From: Eublepharis macularius
Lineage: Eukaryota > Chordata > Lepidosauria > Squamata > Eublepharidae
NCBI RefSeq assembly: GCF_028583425.1
Contig: NC_072792.1
Span: 160,648,676 to 160,712,675, forward strand
Length of the DNA: 64,000 bases
Direction: 5' to 3'
Notes under the pieces: generated by a model
The model's database searches: none
What the model was told of the DNA's origin: nothing
The model's input: only the letters and a program-made list of their open reading frames with translations
Part shown: one piece after another, positions 11,130 to 23,200 of the stretch
How the letters are laid out: every line of letters starts with the position of its first letter
Position numbering within the stretch: position 1 is the stretch's first letter
Made by a program: the position numbers and the translations under genes

Positions 11130-12185
11130 TTGTATCTTGCTTACTGCAAACTTTACTTCTCTGCCCTTCAGATGTCACACTTGGGCCCTCTCACCTCTAT
11201 CCAGAACTGGTCCACCAAAATCATTCCCTTCTCTCATCACTCTGACTATACAATGCCCTTCTTTAGTCCTTAAACTTTCTTCATGTCCTTTCCTGAATCT
11301 GTTCTTATCACCAGACCCTCCACGGCCTTGGCCCCCTTCTCTCTCTGCTCTCATATTCCGGTATATCTCTGCTCCTACTCTTTGCTTTTCCAGCCATCTG
11401 AAGGTTGTCTTCTCCCTTAAACAACTCTACCATTTCTCTTTTAATGCTTGGAACTCCCATGCAGAGGACTTTTATAATGCCTTGTCTCATTCTTCCTTGA
11501 AATCCCTCCTCTTTTCTCTGAAGTTTTTGGCAAGGGCCTAATACACAACACACTGTTCCTGAGCCCTCCCTAGGTTTTGTCAAGAGGACATGTGCTGGAG
11601 GTATTTGCGGTGGGATCACACGGAGAGGGGCCTTGCCATTTTTCACCCTGAAACAGTCCCAGGGACGTCCACCTGTGCCCATTCGGGAAACTTGTACAGT
11701 CCATGTATAGCTCATCAGCACATGTAAGTTTTCCCAGTGGCCCAAATAGCAGCTTACTGGGGCCTTTTCAGGTCAGACAAATGGTGAGGGTGGGGAGTCT
11801 TAAGCCTTGTTCTCTGTGGCCTCAACTCAAAATTGGCCTCCTGTGCACTGGAGAATCTACTTGTCAGCCAAATACTTACAGTGCATATCTGCTTGACAGG
11901 ATCCAGAGTACACCTGGAAAAGCGTTATCGAGTAGTTATGCCCTTAGTCATCGCCCCTACTGAAACTAAGAATGAAACTGAATGCTATGCTGAGTTTTAT
12001 GAACATCTTTACAAATGCATGTGTAACATGCAGCTCTGCCCGAAGCCTCCATATCTCTAACAAAGCTCAAAACATATTTCCCCCCATGTATCCCCCTCAC
12101 TGTTTGACTCCCCCATTGTCTAATTGCAGACTGTAGACTCCTTGAGGATAGGAACTTTTTCTTTCTTTTTTATTTACCTTATATA
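11130..12185 (+). repeat. Possible L2-like LINE 3' remnant
   Basis: Pyrimidine-rich text at 11140-11540, including 'ttccttgaaatccctcctc', and 'actgtagactccttgaggatagga' at 12125-12155 resemble the 3' region of L2-class LINEs. No intact domain is visible and the assignment is tentative. Confidence 0.35.
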
Positions 12186-12440
12186 GTCTGTAGAAAAGCT
12201 CAAGATTCCAGTAACACCTATAAGACTAACAAAATTTGTAGTTGGATATGAGCTTTCATGAGTCACAGCTCACAGATTTCTTCAGATATCTGAAAAAGGG
12301 AGCGGCGACTTCACAGCTCACAGTTCATTTCTTCAGATATCTGAAGAAGCGAGCTGTGACTTCAGATATCTGAAGAAGTGAGCTGGACTCTTGCTCTTTT
12401 CTACTGCTACAGACAGACTAACACAGCTACCCATCTTGAC
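12186..12440. repeat. Penelope-like repeat with repeated palindromic arms
   Basis: The left part (12195-12275) matches the 'agtaacacctataagactaac...gagctttcatgagtcac' family and the right part ends 'cagacagactaacacagctaccc' in the opposite sense. Between them three blocks built on the palindrome TTCTTCAGATATCTGAAGAA alternate with 'gagctgtgact' sequence. It looks like a fold-back multimer of the hammerhead-bearing arm also seen at 2443-2591. Confidence 0.55.
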
Positions 12441-12575
12441 TTATATAGTCTGTTTTTCTCAGAGACTCGATGTGGATTACAGAGTGCAAGTGCAGAATGC
12501 ATTCAATCCAATACAGAATTGAAACAATGCTGAAACAAAACAGAAGCAAATTGACATGACCTGTAGAATTCAGGT
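12425..12575. repeat. L2-like 3' tail family, copy 1
   Basis: The text 'tctcagagactcgatgtggattaca...attgaaacaatgctgaaac' matches 37487-37700 and 43815-44000, where 'gagactcaaggcagattacacagt' and 'gctgaaac' recur. It is a dispersed family of unknown class, probably the 3' end of an L2-like element. Confidence 0.4.
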
Positions 12576-13134
12576 TTGCATAGTTTGTGGAAAACCAGGT
12601 GTTTGTTATTGCCCTGTAAAGCACACTGATGGCACAATGTAAATTGATAAATATTAAGAATGTCAAACATATTTCAACTCGAAAACATGCATTTCTCCAG
12701 AATACAGAAGTTTACTTTTATGCATCATCATTTTGTAATTTTAAATTGTGGCACATATCATTCCATAAATATTAGCATTTTAGGTATTTTAAAACCCAAT
12801 ATTCACTACAAAAGTTGCAATGTCCCATTACTTAGACAAAACTGTTACAAAACACTTTTTTTTAAATAGTAGGGATGGCTGTTCAATGTAGTGTTATGTT
12901 GTCACTGTAGTGTAGTGACAACTGTAGTGACAACATAAATAAGTATTGGAGGTGGGAGACAGTAGGGACTTGCACACATTTTCAACATCACGATGGAAAC
13001 ATCTTACCCCTAGGCTACGTCGTCAGACCTGGAAACATCAGCAATGAGAGAACTACTGTTCTCTATCTCTGCTACCTGGTATGAGTAGCAAAAGAAAGGG
13101 ATATCCTGAACCCTGGGATAATTTCTCAGGGTGA

Positions 13135-13230
13135 GTAGTTCTGTTGGTCTTCAGTAGAAGACCAAAAATAGAGCCCAGTAGCACCTTAAAGATATGGAAG
13201 TCCATGGGGTGTTATTGATGTTTCATTGTA
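13135..13230 (+). repeat. Penelope-like repeat fragment
   Basis: The text 'gtagttctgttggtcttcagtagaagacc' and 'agcccagtagcaccttaaagat' matches the family at 45429-45545. Confidence 0.45.
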
Positions 13231-13417
13231 GCAGTTCTTAGGCAGCCTTTCTGCCCTTTGTCTTCACACTTGATGGAGAAACTGTACAGTTGTTACAGTG
13301 GGCAGTGCTATACCTGTTTATGCACATCTTATTCTTTTAATTTTGTTTGTAAATTCTTGAGTTTCTGACTGAAAATAATTCCTGCTTTCCACTGGTGCAA
13401 GCAGAGGTTCTTGCAGT

Positions 13418-13625
13418 TTAGGATTGTCAGCCTCCAGTTGGCCCTGGAAATCTCCTGGAATTAGAACTGATCTCCAAACTACAGAGATATCTTCCTAATG
13501 AGTAAATAGCTACTTTAGAGGGTGGACTCTATGGCATTATATCCCACGCCCCCCCCCCAACCAATCCCACCTTTTTCAGACTCGGCCTCCAAATTTCTAG
13601 GAATTTCCCAACCAGCTAGCAACCC
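13418..13625. repeat. MITE-like repeat, copy 1
   Basis: Shares the order of blocks with 15304-15512: 'cctccagttggccctgga', 'tctcctggaattagaactgatctcc', 'tggactctatggcattat', a C-run and 'ggaatttcccaac'. The termini (attgtca / tagcaac) are degraded relative to the other copy. Confidence 0.5.
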
Positions 13626-13742
13626 TATTGCAACTTTTCATACTTATGAGAGCAGGTGCAAGATAATGCAATTTTTTATTTACCACATTTTTTTATTTTG
13701 CCCTTCTTCCAAAGAGCTAGGGTGGCTCTCCACTCCACAAAC

Positions 13743-13830
13743 AGTGCGATGCTAAGCAGAATTGCTCCAGTTTCAACTCACTGATTTCAGTCAGCTGACT
13801 AAAGTAACTCTTAGGATTGCACTGTTAAGT
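13743..13830. repeat. Fold-back MITE (gcaatcctaagcagagtt family)
   Basis: The arms 'agtgcgatgctaagcagaattgctcc' and 'agtaactcttaggattgcactgtt' are imperfect inverted repeats. Related sequence lies at 16936-16990 (one arm), 17124-17150 and 36895-36983. Confidence 0.5.
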
Positions 13831-13959
13831 TTATATCGAGGACGCTCCCTCAGTCCGCCAGCTTTATTATAATGCATCATTATTATGTAATAATAATAAT
13901 AGAGACGAAGAAAACGTTCTCTTGCGAACAAGACGCCTCCCCCTGCTGCTTTCTTTCAA

Positions 13960-14195
13960 CCGTGTTCCACATTCAGCCCAGCGACCTCCCTTCAAAAGCA
14001 GCGCTGAAGCGTTGCTAAGGCAACAGAGAACGGCGCCCCGTGACGTAATTACTATGAATGCGTAGGCCCGCCAGCTGCCCGTAGCTTTTACATCACTTTG
14101 GTAAAGGACTGCGCAGGCGCACGGAGGGGAGGGAAAAGAGAGGCGGGTTTGCTTTACGGCAGCAGCCAATCCGCCTCTTTCCGCCCCTAGCAAAC
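13960..14195 (+). promoter_or_regulatory. CWF19L2 promoter, CpG-rich, with X-box, CRE-like and CCAAT sites
   Basis: The sequence is much more GC- and CpG-rich than its surroundings and leads directly into exon 1. It has a palindromic RFX-type X-box GTTGCTAAGGCAAC at 14011-14024, a CRE-like TGACGTAA at 14041-14048, a CCAAT box at 14166-14170, and a GC-box-like CCGCCCC at about 14180-14186. No TATA box is seen, as expected for a housekeeping CpG promoter. The transcription start cannot be placed from sequence. Confidence 0.65.
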
Positions 14196-14279
14196 ATGGC
14201 GTCCGGATTTGAGAGCGAGCGGAGCTTGGCGGCGCGGAAGGAGGAGAGGCGCCGCCAGCGTGAGGCGCTGCTGCAGCAG
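14196..14279 (+). CDS. CWF19L2: CWF19L2 exon 1 (coding part)
   Basis: Starts at ATG in a strong context (A at -3, G at +4) and ends CAG|gtgacg. It holds 28 codons in phase 0, [10 protein letters not shown] then a basic helix [16 protein letters not shown]. The next in-frame codons are intronic. Confidence 0.9.
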
Positions 14280-17200
14280 GTGACGGACCGGCTTGGCTCT
14301 TCGTCCCCCCCTCCCCGTTCCTTCCAGGAAGCCAAAGAGCCGGTTGAGGGGTTTCCTCACCCTCTATTCCCTGGTCCTCCCCCTCAGTGCTAGCGAGGTG
14401 GCAAAAAGATCCCGTTTTTCCTTCATTTCAGAGCAGCAATGCTTACTTGTCATGGGGTACCTTCCCTTCCCTCGGGAGCCGCCTTAATTGTAGCAGGATT
14501 TGAGTCCGGGGCACCTGAGAGATCAACAAGATTTTCAGGGTAGGAGCTTTCGAGAGCCAAGCTCTTTTCTTCAGATGCCTTATTCAGATATCAGATATTC
14601 TTCAGGTATTTGACGAAGGAAGCTCTGCCTCTGGAAAGCCCATACCCTGGAAATCTTGGTCTCTCAGGAGCCACTGGATTCAAATCCTGCTGGTGTCCTG
14701 CAGAAAAACGCGGCTGCCCGCCTAATTATAGGGAGCGGTAGTTCTATTAATGGACTCTCTGAGAGGACGTTCTCAGCTCACTCTTTTAAAAAAAAATACA
14801 ATTCCCAGGATTCTTTCGGAGGGGAGGGGCTTTGGCAAGGCAGGTAGAAAAACTAACCTATAGCATGTAACATAGAAAGGCCCGCTGCCACCTGTCTGAA
14901 TTGCATCTTCATGGGTGCACCTGTTAGCCCTGTTATTCTTTAGTGATAAATGTATTTAATAATTTGATATATTGTTGAAGGCTTTCACGGCCGGAGAACG
15001 ATGGTTGTTGTGGATTTTCCGGGCTGTATAGCCGTGGTATTTAATAATTGTGCTTATATACCACTCTTCTAGACAGGTCAGTGCCCCACTCAGTGTCTTG
15101 AACAAAGTCTGTATTATTATTATCATCCCTACAGTACAGCTGGAGAGCTCATGGCCGTAGTGGGATTCGAACCAATAGAGTGCTGATATACTTAATCACT
15201 ATACTACAGCATTTTTTGACAATGTTTGGTGCTTGCAGTTCCTTCCACTCTGGTTTAATGGATCTTTGTGGGGGACAAACATCCTGAATGCCCAAGCTTA
15301 GCCTGAGTTAGGGTTGCCAAACTCCAGGTAGGGCCTGGAGATCTTCTGGAATTACAACTCATCACCAGATTACAGGGATCAGATCCTTTGGAGGGTGTCT
15401 TCTATGGCATTATACCTTTCTGAGTCTCTCTCCCGCCGCCCCCCAACCCTGCCCTCCTAAGACTTCACTCAAAAATCTGCAGGGATTTCCCAAGACAGAG
15501 CTGGCAACTCTAGCTTGAGCTTGTCAGAACTTGGAAGCTAAGCAGGGTTGGCCGTGATTAATACTTGGATGGAAGACTGGGGTTGCTATGCAGAGAAAGG
15601 CAGTGACAAATGGTCTTTACTTGTCTCTCACCAGGAACACCTCATGGATGGGGTTGACATGAGTCTGGACTGGAGTCCGTTGGGATTCAGTGGCATGTTT
15701 TTTCCCCCCAAGAGTGACAAATGGAATTTCCTATACCCTATACTTGCACGAAATGGTTTCAATCCTTGTGTATTAGGTCACATTTATTCATGTGATGAAC
15801 CCACATTGCATATTTGTGCAGTGGGAAGCAGCTGTCAATCATGACTTCTTGATACATATGTGTATCAAAATAGACAATTTATTATTCATCGCTTGTGATG
15901 GATTACATGTGATCAGTATAAAGGGAATGATATTAGCCTGCGTGAAGTGGTTCTTGTTTTTAATTAATCTTGCCCCACATTCATAAGATCCTATTTATGT
16001 ACGCAAGGCTTAACCTGAAGAATAACTCTCTACTTCTGCATTTGCAACTGCCAATAAATATCAGAGTTCCTGTCACATATAAGCATCCTTTGTAAATGTG
16101 GATTATGGATGTGTTAGAGTGGTTAAAAACAATGCTAGTGAAGTATTTCCACATCCTGGTTGTCCTTTTTATGGAAGAATGCAGAGAAAAGTGACTCTAG
16201 AACTTTTTTCTTTTAGAACATTATCACTTGTACAGTACTAGTAGAGTTTATTACAAATCTTAGAGTAAAAAGTAATACATAAAATGCAAATGGTAACAGA
16301 AAATAATGATAAAATAGGAATAAAAACTAGTTAAAAGGAATGGAGTTAAAGTTTCTAGAACCTATAAACACAGTAAAAGTAACAACAACAGATTAAACAT
16401 CAAGCATCACCTATATAGTAGTATACATTGTTTCCAAAGTACAGCCAGTTACCATTTACAGTTACTTTTTGTAAACCAAAACAACACCCTGGGGGAAAAC
16501 CATATACACTTATTTTGCCATTGGGGTAGTTTTTTCACTCCAGCCCATGTAATGTATCAGCGCAATAAATAACTAAAATGTACTGTGGCTCCCCCCGCCC
16601 TGATCATTAAGAAAACTGATCTACAGAACCATTTTGAAGTGCTCTGTAGAGTTACAGTCCATCATGACAACCTGAAGACCCTTCCTGACATTTTGGAGAA
16701 TATCTGCCTCACTGCAGAGGCAAATATTTGTGGGGCAGGAAAAACAGACCAACTATCAAACACATTAGGAATTACTTTATTACTTTTTAGGAGTAACTTG
16801 TGTGGTACTTTATGAAGTATGAGAAAATAGGTCCCTTGCCCCCAGGCAGATTGCAATCTAACATTTTTTCCTCAGAAGAAATTTTGGGGAAAATTTAAAT
16901 ATATGTTATATTTACTTTCTGATCAAAACTCTACTTGCTGTGCAATCCTAAACAGAGTTACTCCAGTCTAAGCCCATTGAAATGAACCAATTTATCAACA
17001 TAAAATGCAGGATTGATAACAGCATATAAAAATGAGTACATCACCTGGAATTTATAGCTTAGCATATAAAAACGTACTATTGGTTATATTTATGACATTT
17101 GCAAGTTTAAATGCCTAATATTGCAATCCTAAACAGAGTAATTCAGTTTTTGGAACAAAATTGTGAGTTTTTTAATTGGTTTTTTGGAACAAAATTGTGA

Positions 17201-20200
17201 GTATACTCAATAAAGGCAGCTGCAAACTTCTGCATTCTGTGCTGCCTTAGCACACGTGCCTTTCTTTTTGCCACCTGGGAGGCAGGAAAAAATGAAATGT
17301 GAAAAAAGAAAGCACAAATTTAATAGTAAAGAAAAGAAAGTGTAACAGGTGCACAGTTCATTATCATACACATTGTAGCCTATTCATTGAAGACAAAACT
17401 CGTCACATTTAAATAGTAAAGATATACTTGAAAATATGTTGTATATGTACTGTATGCACAGAAGTTAGCATTATATAATGATGTAGATTATCATATATAA
17501 AAATCATCATACTACACATTTTGAATAACAGATTATCTTTAAAAGCATTTCATTCATCCCAAAAGAAATATTTTATAAGAGGTTTTTTCCCTAGAGCATA
17601 CCCCAATTTCTTCTGTTGGAAAAATGCCGGGAGAGGTCTTGGGAGGATTCCCCCCCCCCTGAATTTTTCTTGGGTGGTGCTGGGTTTTACCTTCATATCT
17701 GATTTTTACTCAGATAGGAGGGCTGTATGGTAAAGAAGTGGTCTCAAGAGGATGCACTAATAAAGAGATAGGGAGGGACTATAGACTTCTTTGTACTGTT
17801 TGTTGCTGTAAGTATGATCCTACCGAGTAGCTTCTGTGTTGTTTAATATGTCAGTTTTAGAATTGATTGTGCTGTATTTCAGCATTTCTTCAAAGCATTT
17901 CTGCTGGTTTTAAATCTTTTGCAAATTTGTTTTTTTTATATCCTATTACATTGTTTATTGAATTACCTTTGAAATTGACTGTGCTCACTTATTCTGTGTC
18001 ATCTGCCTTGTGTCTCAGTGAGAAGGGCAGACTATAAATAACATAAATAAATAGGCATGTGTTTATTTCAGTTCATAGTTGGGCTTAGCTTCAGTAGGGA
18101 ATGCATATTAAAGGATCATGTTTTGTGGAGAGACAGGATTTTTGTTGTAAGAGGAATTCTTACCATGTTATACCTGCTTCTAGAAAACCAAAGCAGGAAG
18201 ATGCAGCTTGTTAATTAAACAAGAAGCTGCTTGGATAGCATGAAGTTCCTCTGTGGAAAAAAAAATCAGTAAATGGGAAAATGTTATTTTTGGAAATATA
18301 ACAATCATGAATAAAATGGATATGGGATTCTAGTCTGGTCTCTTGGAAAGCAGAGAGGAGATAGGTAAAATGTAATTGCTATGTTATCACTGAAGACAAA
18401 TCCAAAAATCATTTTTGGTAGGGTGTTCATTGAACTGAAATTCGATGCTGTTGCCTACTGATAGAAAGACCTGGTGTTCTGATGCGGAGAATGTGATCTC
18501 TCTTTCTCAGAGATGTTCTCATCTTTTTCCTTGTTTGTCTCTGGTGTACGCTTGATTCCAAGACAGCAGTTGTGTGACAGAATGGTTATAGCTAGTGTTG
18601 TATTTGGAAAGAATACTCTGTCCAATTGTTTCTATTCTGTGAGTGGTGGGGCCGGAAGTAATTACGCTGAAAACCAGAGCTGCCGGTAGTGGCCCGTTTC
18701 ATTCTGATTTCTTTGGGATGTTTCAAGCTATCATTTGGTCTGTTTGTGGTAATTAAATTGAATTTGACACCAAACTATCCCTGAAGGAGCCTGAATCATA
18801 GTTGTAGAGTTCCAGTAACAAATCAATGATAAAATGGTTGCACACTCCAGAAATCCAGTCCTGCTCAAGAGCAGGCTCCTCACTTCTCATATGTGGGAAG
18901 TGACTATTGTCTGACTGTACAATGTGATTTCCCATTCCCTACATTACTGGTTTGGCAGGCAAGAATGCGGCTTTTGAGGCTTTCTTCAGGCACTAGTACA
19001 AAAATTAATATCTAGGCTCATTTTTTGGGTTAAAAAACAATTTTTGAGCTCAATGAGTCTTTTTCTTGGGTCAGAGAAGAAAAGTATAAGGTACTTTTTT
19101 AAATTCCTACCTTCAGAAGAAGTTTGAATCTTATGTTCTATGTGCCAAATTTTCTAGATGGCTGTCATATCCATGTAGAGAATTCTGTGCAAAAATATAA
19201 CATGTATTTGGGAAGTCTTGTTAGCCGCTTGTTTCTACAATGTTTGCATATGGCAAAACGTTTCTGCGTGAGTAGCGTACTCATTAGTTATACTGTGCCT
19301 GGAATAGCCCTGTTTTACCAGCAAAAGTTAAAATTTACCCATCTTTTCTGTCTTTTACTTAACTTTTTACTTACCAGCAAAAGTTAAAATTTACCCATCT
19401 TTTCTGTCTTTTACTTAACAATCCCATGGAGCATAAATATTCTTTATGAAAAGAGGGTTCTGTTTTTGAATTTTAGAATTAGTGAGTAAAAATTGTAAGC
19501 AAAAGGATTTACTTTGGATCCACTTCTGCTTAAGATTCTCACAGGTCCCTTCTCACAGGTCCTGTGAAATGTAAAAGGTAGCCAATGGAAACTGAGCTAA
19601 TGGAATGCACCTATTTTTGGCGGGTTACCATGTTTGCATCATCTCTGTAAACAAAGGGAAGTCTTTCATCTATCTCAGTCTCTCCTTTAATTATTTTTAA
19701 TGATTTCTCAGTTATCTTTTTAATGTGAAAACCTTGGAACTAATAATTGTTCTCCGCTGCAGTTTCTAGAGAAAGTTTAGTGCTTAATTCCCTGAAAAAT
19801 TGATTTTCAGTTTAGTATATGAACATGCAACACTGTCTTGCTTGGGATAAATGATGAGTTCTATGGAGTTGATTAGTTAACGGTAAATTAATCAAGGTTC
19901 ACAATAAAAAAAATCATCCTTTTCCTAAGTTTTATGTGAAAGCAGCCAGGACAGAAGACACACAGAGCCTGCTGTTATGTATGTTCAATGGGATATATTC
20001 TCAAGCTTATAAACCTTAAAGCTTTGTATGAGGTACAGAATCTCTGCAGTGATGTCTGTGGTACTTTCCTACAATGAGAAGAGGCTTGAGAGGAAGTATT
20101 TATTAGTTTATTAAAACATTTATATGCCAGTTTTGGACATCCATGAAGATAGACTTGGATAAAGTATAACAGTAAAGTTTACTTAGTTTTGTTAAATGTG

Positions 20201-23200
20201 TTACAAAGTAATATATATATGACATATGAGTGGGATAACGTATATACTACATAATATATATATCATATATACAAAATGTTGACTCTCCAACTCATATGAC
20301 GTGAGCTCTTGGGTTCCATTGTCTCGTCTTTCCCTGCTGCCCATCATAGTCTTGATTGAGTTGTAGATAGAGAAGGATGTTGGAAGACCCACTGAGCCAT
20401 TAATTCCTACTCTGAAGTACCCTGCTAGTGAATAGCAAGGTGTTTCTCAACCCCTGCTGCAGTTGCTTGTTTGGTGCTTAACTGTAGCATGTAAAATAAT
20501 TTTTTTTTAATGGAAGTGTTGCTAGATTAGCATTTTATTTATTAGACTTGTTAGACTTATAGTCCACTCTCCCTGCAATGCAGGCTCAGAGCAGAGTGGT
20601 TTATGGATTTTCTGGATTGTAAGATTTATTATATGAAACGTGACAGACTCTTGCTTTTCTTTCAATGTATGGTTGTACCTACAAATGAAAGAAATCATTA
20701 GAGTAGTGCATGTACTTCTGTGGATTTCTTTGTATGTAGATGTTTTCCCCTCAGAAAGCTCTGAGTACTTTAAATATAAGATTCCTGTTTGAATTGTGTA
20801 GAAGTGCTATGCCTAATTTGTTGGCATCAGGACTTGTATCTGCTCATCAAAAACAGAAGCTTTTGCCGGTCACCTTTCTTGGAGAATGGGGGAAACAAAA
20901 TCTCCCTTATGCTGAAGATCAGAAAATAAGAATACTTGTGATTAGCCCTCTGGTAGCAGCTGGCAGTAATGTATGTGTTTCAGGGTTCTTGATATTGGGG
21001 GACTAGTCTAACATTAGGGTGGAGGTATGTACTTTTCTTTCAGTATCTTGGTACTGTGATGGATTAAGAAAAAAGGTTTTTTTGTGTGTTCAGAATTCAT
21101 TTTGAATTAAGCATTGATATTTCGTCAACTATATGTTATTTTCTCTAGTTGCCATGTTGGATCTTAAGGAGATTTTCTCCATGCAGAAGGTACCTTCTGC
21201 TTGTGGAAGGGCTCCTACACCACACATGACTACAGCGTTGTGTGAGAAAACTGAAACTAAATCCTATACTGTAGGATGAAATGACCTACTGAAGAGTTGT
21301 TCTGATTCATCCTTTTGTATAAGAGGAAGCATAAATGCTCCTGTAAATCTTACTGTCCAGTTGTGGCACTTGCACAAACTCTTGTGTAAGCATCTGTGGG
21401 ATTCCACCAGTGGCTTTTTCCTTCTGCCGTTGGATCCAATCTAGTACAAGTAGATTTGGGACTAATTTTACATAGCCTCCATAATAGGCATGCATATATT
21501 ATTTAGCTGGTATTAAATGAATGAGAGAAGGAAGGTTGGTTAGTCATTCTGGGGGTTTCATATGACCTTTGCAGTAGGACTGAAAGGAGGGAGAAAAGTA
21601 AGGGATGCTTGAAGGCGGAACACTGTGTTATGGCAATATAGTGATGATGTGAAAAACAACATTCCCCAACTGAATTCTGTATATCCTTTGGTCATAGATC
21701 CAGAGGAGTTAGCCGTGTTAGTCTGCAGTCACAAAATAGTAAAGAATCCAGTAGCACCTTTAAGACTAACCAACTTTATTGTAGCATAAGCTTTCGAGAA
21801 CCACGGTTATGCCTTAACCACAGCACTTTTCTATGTCTCTTTGTGCGAACTTGTTGGAATTATGAAAACCAAAGCTTGTGAGATGTTTAGACACCTCTTC
21901 TTCATAACTGGTAAAATGCAAGTGAAGGTTGTGTTGGGACATTTGTTGAAGGACACTGCAAAATATATTGTTCAAGTTTTGGAGGCTTTTGAGGTCTCCC
22001 AACACTAGTAGTCTTCTGGCTTTTGTAAAGGACATTTTGGGGAAAAAGTCTCTTTCACTGAATGGAGAACTGTTAACGTGTGAAAGGGAAAAAGTGGACT
22101 GTGTTTTGTTCACTGGTTTGTGATGGGTCGTCATCAGAACGCAGATTAGCTTAGTAGAATTGTAGGCTCTGGAATATTTTTGAAAAACAGCTGCGGTGCC
22201 AGACATGTATCTGTTGGAGCTGTCAGCTTCTTTTGATGCTGGAACTAGTATCTTATTTTCAACACTTTATGTTACAAGATGGTGAGTTGCGCAAATACTT
22301 GTTCTGCTGGTATTATAATTTTTGAAACAAATTCTAAAACACAGTAGCACTTTGAACTGATATTTCATTTTTAAAAATGTGCTTTTTTCAGGGCCTTGGT
22401 GGGCTATGTTTGTCTTGAAATTCTGAGTAGAATCTGTGATATGAAAGCAAGAAGTTAATTTACTACTTCATTTTATGGATATTGTTTGGAAATAACTTCT
22501 TGAGCTCAGTGGGACCAACTCCCAAGTAAATGTCCGTACGCTTGGTGTCTTAGCAGTTGATCATCATTTTAAAAAATCTTTTATTGCTTGTATCTTGCCT
22601 TTATTTATTAAAACTGAATTCCAGTCAGCAGGTACATTAATGTTCACATTTATATAAAAATGTAAATCTTAAAATCAAATTGCATCATTATGGATTCTTA
22701 AAAGGCTGTAGCTGGCAACTCCGAATCTTATATTTCCTCCTTACCATCTCCTGTAAATGGACAGGGCTTTCAATATGTGATCGATGTATGAGAAAATATA
22801 TCTTGGCACTTAAATTTCGTTTGACAAAAATTCAAAGTTGTAAAATGAACATTGAATTTATGATAAATCACACTAGGCAACGGGTTTTGATTCAAAGAAC
22901 TGTTAAATTGGTTGCGGTACACTCAAGGGGACTTTTAGCATGTATTTCTCAAACAGTACTCCCTCTCTCCATGCTGTGTGGCAAACTACTCTGGAAACGC
23001 AGAGGACTGTTAAAATCAGTTTGTGATACAGCATAAGTGTCAGTTTTCCAAAGTAAGAAATACCACTGGTTGTGTCTCAGACCTTGGGACTGTAGCCAGA
23101 GGAATGGTTCAGAGGTCATGCCAAACCATAGCATGGGTCTCAGGCTTTGCACGCCAATCTTGCACTCTGCTTCATTGTTGCCATATCATAACTTATTATC

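Noticed and set aside
13867-14335. Minus-strand open frames over the CWF19L2 promoter
   Set aside because: A CpG-rich region gives open frames by chance. No start context, splice sites or homology support a divergent gene.
15513-15690. A 5S rRNA gene
   Set aside because: Only the 3' half of 5S is present, it is diverged, and it is joined to a SINE body. It is a SINE, not a functional 5S gene.
16585-16815. 76-codon open frame in intron 1 as an extra exon
   Set aside because: No acceptor/donor pair in phase and no similarity to CWF19-family proteins.
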